Source: an uncultured Lachnospiraceae bacterium (GTDB taxonomy: Bacteria; Bacillota; Clostridia; Lachnospirales; Lachnospiraceae). Taken from it: a stretch of DNA of 9,072 bases. The stretch covers positions 1 through 9,072 of the forward strand of contig CAMOVS010000031.1 of the NCBI GenBank assembly GCA_946627575.1, written 5' to 3'. The stretch's first letter is position 1, and each line of letters opens with the position of its first letter. A program made the translations under genes and the position numbers. Below the pieces are notes generated by a model. It did not search any database and had not been told where the DNA came from. It saw nothing but the letters and a program-made list of their open reading frames with translations. This document shows positions 1 to 5,146 of the stretch, one piece after another.

Positions 1-559
1 CCTCTTCCATCTCTTCCCGGGATTCCACGATCCGCATGCCTCTGCCTCCGCCGCCATTGGCGGCCTTAAGCATAACCGGATAACCGATCTCATCCGCCAC
101 CTCCATGGCAGTTTTGGCGTCTTTAATAGCATAATCGTTGCCCGGCAATATGGGAACCCTCGCCTCCTGAGCCGCCTGTTTGGCGGATATCTTATCGCCC
201 AGGATCTTCATGGCCTGCAGGTTGGGCCCGATGAATACGATGCCGTTATCCTCACAGGCCTGGACGAAATAAGGATTCTCCGACAGGAAGCCATATCCGG
301 GATGGATGGCATCAGCCCCCTTTTCTTTGGCGATTCTTATGATGGTCGGAATATCCAGATAGGCATCCACCGGGCCTTTGTCCGGATTCAGCATATAAGA
401 CTCGTCAGCCTTTTCACGGAAAAGGGCATAGCGGTCTTCTTTGGAATAGACTGCGATCGACCCTATATTGAGCTCGGAAAGGGCCCGGATCACCCGGATG
501 GCTACCTCTCCCCGATTGGCCACAAGAACTTTCTTGAACTTCTGTATCTTTGTCTGCAT
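1..559 (-). CDS. pyc: Pyruvate carboxylase, N-terminal biotin carboxylase part (partial, runs off window)
   Basis: Only the first 186 residues are inside the window. Pyruvate carboxylase makes oxaloacetate from pyruvate, bicarbonate and ATP; this end is the biotin carboxylase module, which carboxylates biotin. Visible motifs are FKKVLVANRGEVAIRV (residues 8-23), the HPGYGFLSEN block (86-95), GDKISAK (121-127) and the ATP-grasp glycine loop KAANGGGGRGMRIV (165-178). The segment SKEDRYALFREKADESY followed by DAYLDIP resembles pyruvate carboxylases more than acetyl-CoA carboxylase AccC, which lacks the DAYLDI form. The ATG at 557-559 is preceded on the minus strand by GGGGG about 11 bases upstream, a plausible ribosome binding site. 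The gene is separated from the upstream kinase-like gene by a terminator, so it is probably its own transcription unit. AccC or another biotin-dependent carboxylase subunit cannot be fully excluded without the rest of the gene. Confidence 0.85.
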   Translation of the reverse strand, partial: MQTKIQKFKKVLVANRGEVAIRVIRALSELNIGSIAVYSKEDRYALFREKADESYMLNPDKGPVDAYLDIPTIIRIAKEKGADAIHPGYGFLSENPYFVQACEDNGIVFIGPNLQAMKILGDKISAKQAAQEARVPILPGNDYAIKDAKTAMEVADEIGYPVMLKAANGGGGRGMRIVESREEMEE

Positions 560-602
560 ATTAACACTAACCCCCAGCAAAAACATTTGTCATATTGATA
601 CG

Positions 603-646
603 ATTCACGGCTCCGTCAACCATTATGATGCAGGTTTTCCGTGAAT
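603..646 (-). repeat. Inverted repeat in the pyc upstream region
   Basis: Perfect 8-base arms, ATTCACGG at 603-610 and CCGTGAAT at 639-646, enclose 28 bases. Inside, AACC (618-621) can pair with GGTT (633-636), extending the stem. The element lies 44 bases upstream of the pyc start codon, so it would fall in the 5' untranslated RNA if transcription starts further upstream. There is no U-rich run after it, so it is not an intrinsic terminator. A regulatory RNA hairpin, a protein site or a small dispersed repeat are all possible. The ATTCACGG arm recurs in the gap element at 8589-8680. Confidence 0.5.
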
Positions 647-687
647 TGTAACATTGGTTGAGGATTCTAAGCACCCTCACTTAATTC

Positions 688-705
688 ATACGGATTGTTC
701 CGTAT
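688..705. promoter_or_regulatory. Perfect palindrome, possible operator upstream of pyc
   Basis: ATACGGATTGTTCCGTAT is a perfect inverted repeat: arms ATACGGA and TCCGTAT around TTGT. It sits about 130 bases upstream of the pyc start, in AT-rich DNA. The size and symmetry suit a dimeric transcription factor site, but I cannot name a regulator. No U-run follows on either strand, which argues against a terminator. The rest of the 560-812 gap shows no gene. Confidence 0.35.
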
Positions 706-735
706 ATTACTTTCCTGCAATCCTGGCAGTATTTT

Positions 736-764
736 ATTATCATTTCTTACAGTATATCTATTAA
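736..764 (-). promoter_or_regulatory. pyc: Weak candidate promoter for pyc
   Basis: On the minus strand, TTAATA (759-764, four of six matches to TTGACA) and GATAAT (736-741, five of six to TATAAT) are 17 bases apart in AT-rich DNA between the kinase-gene terminator and pyc. This would start transcription near 729 and give a leader of about 170 bases containing both inverted repeats. AT-rich DNA yields such matches by chance, so this is only the best candidate in the gap. Confidence 0.25.
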
Positions 765-812
765 TAAAGACAAAAACAAGAGGACCTCTTCTTTTCCTTG
801 CCTAATATAAGA

Positions 813-836
813 GAGCTGCCGTTTGGACGGCAGCTC
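813..836 (-). terminator. Intrinsic terminator after the cytidylate-kinase-like gene
   Basis: A perfect 10-bp stem, GAGCTGCCGT at 813-822 and ACGGCAGCTC at 827-836, closes a 4-base loop. It lies 30 bases past the stop codon of the minus-strand gene at 866-1480. In that direction the stem is followed by TCTTATATT, a moderate U-rich tract. On the plus strand it is followed by AAACATG, so termination works best for minus-strand transcription. Confidence 0.65.
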
Positions 837-865
837 AAACATGAAAGAAATAACTTAATATGAAT

Positions 866-1480
866 CTATTTTGCAGATGATTCTACTGCCCGGATGATAA
901 GGTCCACTGCGCCATCAATACCGAAGAAGCCGGTATCAATGCTCAGATGATAGTTCCGAAGGTCACCCCATTTCCTGGAGGTATAATAATTATAATAACC
1001 GGAACGCTGCTTATCCATCTTGATCGAGGTCTCTTCCACCTTGTCCATGGGGATATCATACTGGTCATGAATCCTCTGCTTTTTAAAGTCCATCGATGCG
1101 TGGACAAAGACATTCAGGCAATGATCATAATCCCTGAGCGCATAATCTGCGCACCGCCCTACAATGATGCAGGGACCTTCGTCCGCTACTTTCTTGATGG
1201 CATCAAAAGATGCAAGAAATACCTTCTGGTTTAATGGCATATCAAATGAAGCCGCATTGTATCCCAGAGCATAGGGATCCATGACAAGAGAATAAAGAAA
1301 ACTGGTGGTGGGCTTCTCGTCAAAGCTCTCAAACATCTCCTCGCAGATTCCACTCTCCTTTGCTGCGATCTTCAGCAGTTCCTTGTCATAAAATGGTATA
1401 CCATAATGCTCGGAGAGTTTTTTTCCGATCTCCTTACCGCCGCTGCCGTACTGTCTGCCAATTGTGATGATGGTATTCAT
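866..1480 (-). CDS. Cytidylate kinase-like family protein (AAA_26-type P-loop kinase)
   Basis: A 204-residue protein resembling the cytidylate-kinase-like (AAA_26) family common in Clostridia; its substrate is not known to me. A Walker A-like loop, GRQYGSGGKEIG (residues 8-19), opens the protein right after a hydrophobic strand (TIITI), as in nucleoside monophosphate kinases. Other visible blocks are YDKELL (31-36), the strand CIIVGRCADY (104-113), and RSGYYNYYTSRKWGD (159-173), a basic/aromatic segment that could act as the lid. The ATG at 1478-1480 was chosen because AGAGGGGGACACT precedes it, an excellent ribosome binding site; an upstream in-frame GTG at 1516 has none. It has its own promoter and terminator and appears monocistronic. 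It is not the housekeeping Cmk by sequence; phosphorylation of a nucleotide is inference from fold only. Confidence 0.8.
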   Translation of the reverse strand: MNTIITIGRQYGSGGKEIGKKLSEHYGIPFYDKELLKIAAKESGICEEMFESFDEKPTTSFLYSLVMDPYALGYNAASFDMPLNQKVFLASFDAIKKVADEGPCIIVGRCADYALRDYDHCLNVFVHASMDFKKQRIHDQYDIPMDKVEETSIKMDKQRSGYYNYYTSRKWGDLRNYHLSIDTGFFGIDGAVDLIIRAVESSAK

Positions 1481-1576
1481 AGTGTCCCCCCTCTCCGGTC
1501 CGCTGCTTTTGTGCACATAATTCCGGATTATCAGTCCCCAGGTCTATTCCCCGGTCTGTTTGATCCTTATGGGGTT

Positions 1577-1606
1577 ATTATAACACATTTATGGTAAATA
1601 TATAAA
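1577..1606 (-). promoter_or_regulatory. Extended -10 promoter for the kinase-like gene
   Basis: On the minus strand TGTTATAAT (1577-1585) is a perfect extended -10 element (TGnTATAAT). TTTATA at 1601-1606 is a weak -35 (four of six) with an 18-base spacer. Transcription would start near 1570 and give a leader of about 90 bases before the ATG at 1480. The gap 1481-1676 also contains an 8-base A run (1604-1611; U8 in ribF-direction RNA) with no good hairpin just ahead of it, so no clear ribF terminator is visible, and a direct repeat CATTTATG at 1586-1593 and 1614-1621. Confidence 0.6.
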
Positions 1607-1676
1607 AAAAATTCATTTATGATATTCTTGCTCAGAAAATAATTGCGTCTTTATGCAAAGGAAAATGATGGCAAAG

Positions 1677-2591
1677 CTATTTCTCATACTCCCTGGCACA
1701 AGCTATATCCATATCAATCCGGGCCTTTAACTGGTCAAGGGAATCAAATCTCTGCTCAGGACGAACAAAATGATGAAGATTCAGTTCAATCACCTGATCA
1801 TAGAGATCACCCTCATAATCCAGGAAATGTGTCTCAACATTTGCGATATCGGTATGGTCAACCGTAGGCCGGACACCGATGTTGGTGACACCAAAGACTC
1901 TTTGTCCATCGAGGTCCGCTGACGAAATATATACTCCTCGGGGCAGAAGGCACTTGTCCTTATCTAAAGAGAAATTGGCTGTGGGAACCTGGAGTTTTCT
2001 CCCCAGTTCCTTGCCGGAGATCACTTTTCCGGCAATACTGTAGGGCCGGCCCAAAAGGGCGGCGGCTTCTTCCATGTCGGCTTGGTCCAATGCCTCCTTC
2101 ACCCTGGTGCTGCTGATATCCTCCCCGTCCTTCTTGAGCTTGTCTACCACAATCAGATCGTAATCGCAATCTTCGGCCAGGTATCGAAGAGTATCCACGC
2201 TGCCGGCCCTGCCGCGCCCAAAGCGGAAATCCGTCCCCACAATAATCTTGCGGGCGCCGATTTTGCCGATAAGGATCCTGCGGACAAAGTGCTCCGGCGA
2301 CATGGCGGCAAATTCCTTGGTAAATGGATACTCAATCAGGGTATCAATCCCCATTTTCTCAAGGAGAGAACGACGTTCTTCTCTCGTATAGAGCTGGCCC
2401 TTCGGGTTATCATGCCCGAAGAGGCTTCCCGGAGGCCGGTCAAATGTAAAGACAACACTCCGATAATGGAATTTCTTCAGCTTCAGAATATGGTCGATCA
2501 GGAGCTGGTGACCCAGGTGAAGGCCTTCAAACTTGCCCAGGGCCACCGCCGTATGGGTCAGATGGATATCTTCACTTGTAATATGCTGCAT
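1677..2591 (-). CDS. ribF: Bifunctional riboflavin kinase / FAD synthetase
   Basis: A 304-residue cytosolic enzyme that phosphorylates riboflavin to FMN and adenylylates FMN to FAD. The N-terminal nucleotidyltransferase half shows GKFEGLHLGH (residues 19-28, the HxGH site), GTDFRFGRGRAG (119-130) and ISSTR (159-163). The C-terminal riboflavin kinase half shows GKELGRKLQVPTANF (193-207, with the PTAN metal/nucleotide motif), GVTNIGVRPTVD (234-245) and VETH (252-255, containing the likely catalytic Glu253). The usual FDG before the HxGH site is FEG here, a conservative change. I chose the ATG at 2589-2591 because AAGAGGA lies about 8 bases upstream; an in-frame GTG at 2615 lacks such a site and would start within the upstream hairpin. 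Last gene of the cluster, 87 bases after truB. Confidence 0.93.
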   Translation of the reverse strand: MQHITSEDIHLTHTAVALGKFEGLHLGHQLLIDHILKLKKFHYRSVVFTFDRPPGSLFGHDNPKGQLYTREERRSLLEKMGIDTLIEYPFTKEFAAMSPEHFVRRILIGKIGARKIIVGTDFRFGRGRAGSVDTLRYLAEDCDYDLIVVDKLKKDGEDISSTRVKEALDQADMEEAAALLGRPYSIAGKVISGKELGRKLQVPTANFSLDKDKCLLPRGVYISSADLDGQRVFGVTNIGVRPTVDHTDIANVETHFLDYEGDLYDQVIELNLHHFVRPEQRFDSLDQLKARIDMDIACAREYEK

Positions 2592-2612
2592 AATAGTTTC
2601 CTCTTTATATGG

Positions 2613-2653
2613 CACCGGATCGTGGGAGCTGTCTTTAAGCGAAGCGATCCGTG
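2613..2653 (-). other. Hairpin in the truB-ribF gap
   Basis: On the minus strand CACGGATCG (2653-2645) pairs with CGATCCGGTG (2622-2613), nine pairs with one bulged base, around a 22-base loop. It ends about 22 bases upstream of the ribF start codon. No U-run follows, so it is not a terminator. It could influence ribF translation or RNA stability. It does not resemble the FMN riboswitch: the conserved AGGGnnn and multi-helix core are not visible and the gap of 87 bases is too short. Confidence 0.4.
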
Positions 2654-2678
2654 ATTATTTTCAATCTTTACATTATGC

Positions 2679-3596
2679 CTATGACGTGTAAAAGATCTTT
2701 AAAGGTTTCAGGTAATTCTCCATGGCTTGAACCTTGTAAATGCCGATAAAGGAACCGGCCTGATCGTAGATCCGAACCTGGCTCTTCTCTTCATCCACCG
2801 GAAAGTCACCATCTGGAAAATGGCAGAGACGCATGGGAAGGGGATTCCCATTGTAGAGCAGTTTTTCTGCCTCCTTCAAAGCGGTGCCCCGGGGCCGGTC
2901 CTCAAATACCTGGTCAACAGGGAGGATGATCTTCTCCAGCTTTCCCTGGTCCCGGAGAGTTTCAATCTCAGATAAAGTCCTTGCCTGATCCAGAGAGAAT
3001 CGTCCCACCCTGGTCCTAACCAGAGACTCCATGCAGGCTCCGCAGCCTGCTTTCTCCCCAATATCCCTGCAAAGGCTCCTTATGTAGGTGCCCTTGGAGC
3101 AGGTTACGGTAAAATGGACCCGCGGCAGGCAGACCTCCTGAATGGAGATATCCTTGATAACTACCCGGGAAGGTTTCCTCTCCACGGTAAGGCCCTGTCT
3201 GGCCAGCTCATAGAGCTTTTTACCTCCAATCTTCTTGGCGGAATACATAGGCGGTATCTGGTCATAGCTCCCAAGGAAGCTCATGATTATCTCCCGGATC
3301 TCTTCTTCTGTCACCGTTACAATACCGCGGTCCAGAACCTGCCCGCTGATATCTTCGGTATCCGTCGTGAGCCCCAGCAGGAGCCCGGCCTGATAAGTCT
3401 TGTCATCCTGCTCCAGAAAACTGCAAGCCTTGGTGGCCCGGCCCAGGCAGACCGGGAGGACTCCGACAGCATCCGGATCCAGAGTGCCTGTATGGCCGAT
3501 CTTCTTCTGGCGGAGGATCCCCCGGAGTCTGGCTACGACATCATGGGATGTGTAGCCGGCTTCTTTATGTACATTGATGATGCCGTTCAGGATCAT
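2679..3596 (-). CDS. truB: tRNA pseudouridine(55) synthase TruB
   Basis: A 305-residue enzyme that isomerises U55 in the T loop of tRNAs and also acts as a tRNA folding chaperone. Motifs: GIINVHKEAGYTSHDVV (residues 5-21), KIGHTGTLDPDAVGVLP (32-48) with the catalytic aspartate at 40, PPMYSAKKIGGKKLYELAR (115-133), and CSKGTYIRSLCRDIG (166-180). The tail from about 235, ending in YKVQAMENYLKPLKIF, fits a short PUA-like RNA-binding domain. The ATG at 3594-3596 overlaps the nrnA stop as ATGA and has GGAGG about 10 bases upstream inside the nrnA coding end. A longer open frame to 3665 would add 23 arginine-rich residues unlike TruB and overlap nrnA deeply, so it was rejected. Length matches the family. 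Confidence 0.95.
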   Translation of the reverse strand: MILNGIINVHKEAGYTSHDVVARLRGILRQKKIGHTGTLDPDAVGVLPVCLGRATKACSFLEQDDKTYQAGLLLGLTTDTEDISGQVLDRGIVTVTEEEIREIIMSFLGSYDQIPPMYSAKKIGGKKLYELARQGLTVERKPSRVVIKDISIQEVCLPRVHFTVTCSKGTYIRSLCRDIGEKAGCGACMESLVRTRVGRFSLDQARTLSEIETLRDQGKLEKIILPVDQVFEDRPRGTALKEAEKLLYNGNPLPMRLCHFPDGDFPVDEEKSQVRIYDQAGSFIGIYKVQAMENYLKPLKIFYTS

Positions 3597-4651
3597 TTTA
3601 ACTGGTCCTCCACGTAGGAAGCGATACTCATCACAATATCTCTGGCGCTGCCGGGAGCGGTACATCCGGCTGCTTTCTTATGGCCCCCTCCGCCATAGAC
3701 CGAAGCGATCCTGCTGACATCGACCCGGTCTGTGGATCGGAGACTGACCTTAAAGGATCGATCTTCCAGCTGATAGAGGAAAAGGGCAACCTCCACCCCT
3801 TCCGTCAACATGAGCTGGGCCACGATTCCCTCCAGATCCTCCTTATCGACCCGATAGAATTCAAAGTCTTTCCTGGTAAATACAGAGAAGATCATGCGCC
3901 GGTCAAGGATCAGGATGCTTTCAAGCAGAGCCCGCCCCAGAACCAGATTCTGCCGGTAGGTCTTCTCATAGAAGGTCTCATTGATAATCTTTTCCGAATG
4001 GACCCCTTTGTCGATCAGGGCCCCGGCGATCCGCATCACCTTGCCGGTGGTGTTGCTGTGGCGGAAAACGCCGGTATCGTGTACAAGTCCGGTATAGACG
4101 GCCTCAGCACACTCCCTGGAAACCTTGTCGGGATCCAGCAGATCCCAGAGGACTTCAGAAGCCGATGAGGCGCCCGGGCATACAATGGCTATATCGCCAA
4201 ATCCCTGATTGGTCATGTGATGGTCTATGCAGATCCGGAAGGAAGCTTCTTCAAACCAGGGGCGGAAATCCCGCAATCTTTCCGGATCGGAACAGTCCAT
4301 GGAAAAATAAAGGTCATAGATTCTGTTTTTCTCTTTCTTCTGCCGGATCCGGTCAGAATATCTTAAGAAAGAGAACTTGGAGGGGATGGGCTCCAGGTAA
4401 ATATCCACCTTCTTGTCCGGATAATTATCGGCTATATAATTATAAAGACCAAGGCAGGATCCGATGCAGTCTCCATCCGGAGTCATATGGCCGGATATGG
4501 CGATGGTATCAGCCTTGCGAATCTGAAGGTCGATCTTTTTCTTTCCCTCTTTAAAAGAGCGGACTCCCAGGAATCTGATTCCCTCTTCCATTTTCCGGTC
4601 CGAGGAAACCGGGTTCATATTCATTTGCTTCGATCCATTTCCGTCCCTCAT
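3593..4651 (-). CDS. nrnA: DHH-family phosphoesterase, bifunctional oligoribonuclease/pAp phosphatase NrnA
   Basis: A 352-residue DHH/DHHA1 protein. Family members degrade very short RNA oligomers and dephosphorylate 3'-phosphoadenosine 5'-phosphate (pAp). Metal-binding motifs visible: GHMTPDGDCIGS (residues 54-65), SMDCSD (117-122), the signature DHH (143-145) in CIDHHMTNQGFG, and VHDTGVFRHSNTT (190-202). The C-terminal DHHA1 substrate domain carries GGGGHKKAAG (320-329). The ATG at 4649-4651 overlaps the rbfA stop as ATGA, with AGAGG about 10 bases upstream. This start leaves about 30 extra, poorly characteristic residues before the core compared with the 313-aa Bacillus protein; Met21 is an alternative start but has a poor ribosome binding site. 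Location between rbfA and truB is conserved in Firmicutes. Confidence 0.92.
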   Translation of the reverse strand: MRDGNGSKQMNMNPVSSDRKMEEGIRFLGVRSFKEGKKKIDLQIRKADTIAISGHMTPDGDCIGSCLGLYNYIADNYPDKKVDIYLEPIPSKFSFLRYSDRIRQKKEKNRIYDLYFSMDCSDPERLRDFRPWFEEASFRICIDHHMTNQGFGDIAIVCPGASSASEVLWDLLDPDKVSRECAEAVYTGLVHDTGVFRHSNTTGKVMRIAGALIDKGVHSEKIINETFYEKTYRQNLVLGRALLESILILDRRMIFSVFTRKDFEFYRVDKEDLEGIVAQLMLTEGVEVALFLYQLEDRSFKVSLRSTDRVDVSRIASVYGGGGHKKAAGCTAPGSARDIVMSIASYVEDQLK

Positions 4652-5034
4652 TTATGATCAGCCTCTTCCTCTCTCTGGTGCAGGGGAGCATTGATTTCAT
4701 CGATTTTTCTGGACATATTGACACCGTATTCGATGGACTGGTCCATAACAAAGCGAATGTCGGGCGTGTTGCGCAAATTCACGGTTCTGGCCAGTTCTCT
4801 TTTGATAAATCCGTGGGCGCTTTGAAGACCTGCCAGGGTATCAGCCTGAGCATCCTGGTCTCCAAGGACGCTGATGTAGGCCTTGCAGGTCTTAAGATCC
4901 GGTGCCACTTCCACAGATACTACGGATGTCATAGGGCTGATCCTGGGATCCTTGATTTCTCTGGAGATAATCCGGCTCAGTTCTCTCATAACCTCCGAAT
5001 TAATTCTCGTATTTTTCACACTGTTTTTTCTCAT
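4648..5034 (-). CDS. rbfA: 30S ribosome-binding factor RbfA
   Basis: A 128-residue single KH-like domain protein that binds the 30S subunit and helps late 16S rRNA 5' maturation, important for growth in the cold. Recognisable blocks are RINSEVMRELSRIISREIKDPRI (residues 10-32, split across a helix and the DPRI motif), SVVSVEVAPDLKTCKAYISVLG (37-58), and RTVNLRNTPDIRFVMDQSIEYG (83-104). The short acidic/charged tail after residue 115 is typical. The start ATG at 5032-5034 follows GAGGAGGGC with 4-6 bases spacing, a strong ribosome binding site. It is separated from infB by a 112-base structured gap and overlaps nrnA by 4 bases. Confidence 0.95.
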   Translation of the reverse strand: MRKNSVKNTRINSEVMRELSRIISREIKDPRISPMTSVVSVEVAPDLKTCKAYISVLGDQDAQADTLAGLQSAHGFIKRELARTVNLRNTPDIRFVMDQSIEYGVNMSRKIDEINAPLHQREEEADHK

Positions 5035-5053
5035 AACAGCCCTCCTCTATCAC

Positions 5054-5070
5054 GCCAGATTATATCCGGC
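5054..5070 (-). other. Short hairpin before rbfA, with embedded TATAAT
   Basis: On the minus strand GCCGGAT and ATCTGGC form a 7-bp stem (one G-U pair) around ATA, about 20 bases upstream of the rbfA start and just ahead of its ribosome binding site. The same bases contain a perfect TATAAT (5059-5064). The hexamer 17 bases upstream is GGATCC, which is not a -35 box, so an internal promoter is possible but weak. No U-run follows. Confidence 0.35.
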
Positions 5071-5112
5071 GATACCCTTTCGGATCCTCGATTCCTTCCC
5101 GTCCCGCCCTGC

Positions 5113-5146
5113 GGTCCGGAGGATATCGAATCCTTTTCCGGAGACC
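5113..5146 (-). other. Hairpin abutting the infB stop codon
   Basis: Starting at the first base after the infB TAA, minus-strand ACC complement pairing gives a stem: GGT+CCGGA+GGAT (5113-5124) pairs with ATCC, TCCGG and ACC (5130-5146), 12 pairs with a 3-base and a 2-base bulge and the loop ATCGA. It is not followed by U residues, so it should not terminate transcription. A 3' protective or processing hairpin separating infB from rbfA is a reasonable inference. Confidence 0.45.

Noticed and set aside
302..598. Plus-strand frame of 98 codons
   Set aside because: Antisense to the start of pyc, which carries clear biotin carboxylase motifs.
1481..1516. GTG start adding 12 residues to the kinase-like gene
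   Set aside because: The ATG at 1480 has a very strong ribosome binding site that lies inside this extension, and the P-loop strand starts right after that ATG.
2592..2678. FMN riboswitch before ribF
   Set aside because: The gap is only 87 bases and holds one hairpin; the conserved multi-helix FMN core is not visible.
3597..3665. Longer TruB start adding 23 residues
   Set aside because: No ribosome binding site, deep overlap with nrnA and no family similarity; the ATGA overlap start has GGAGG upstream.
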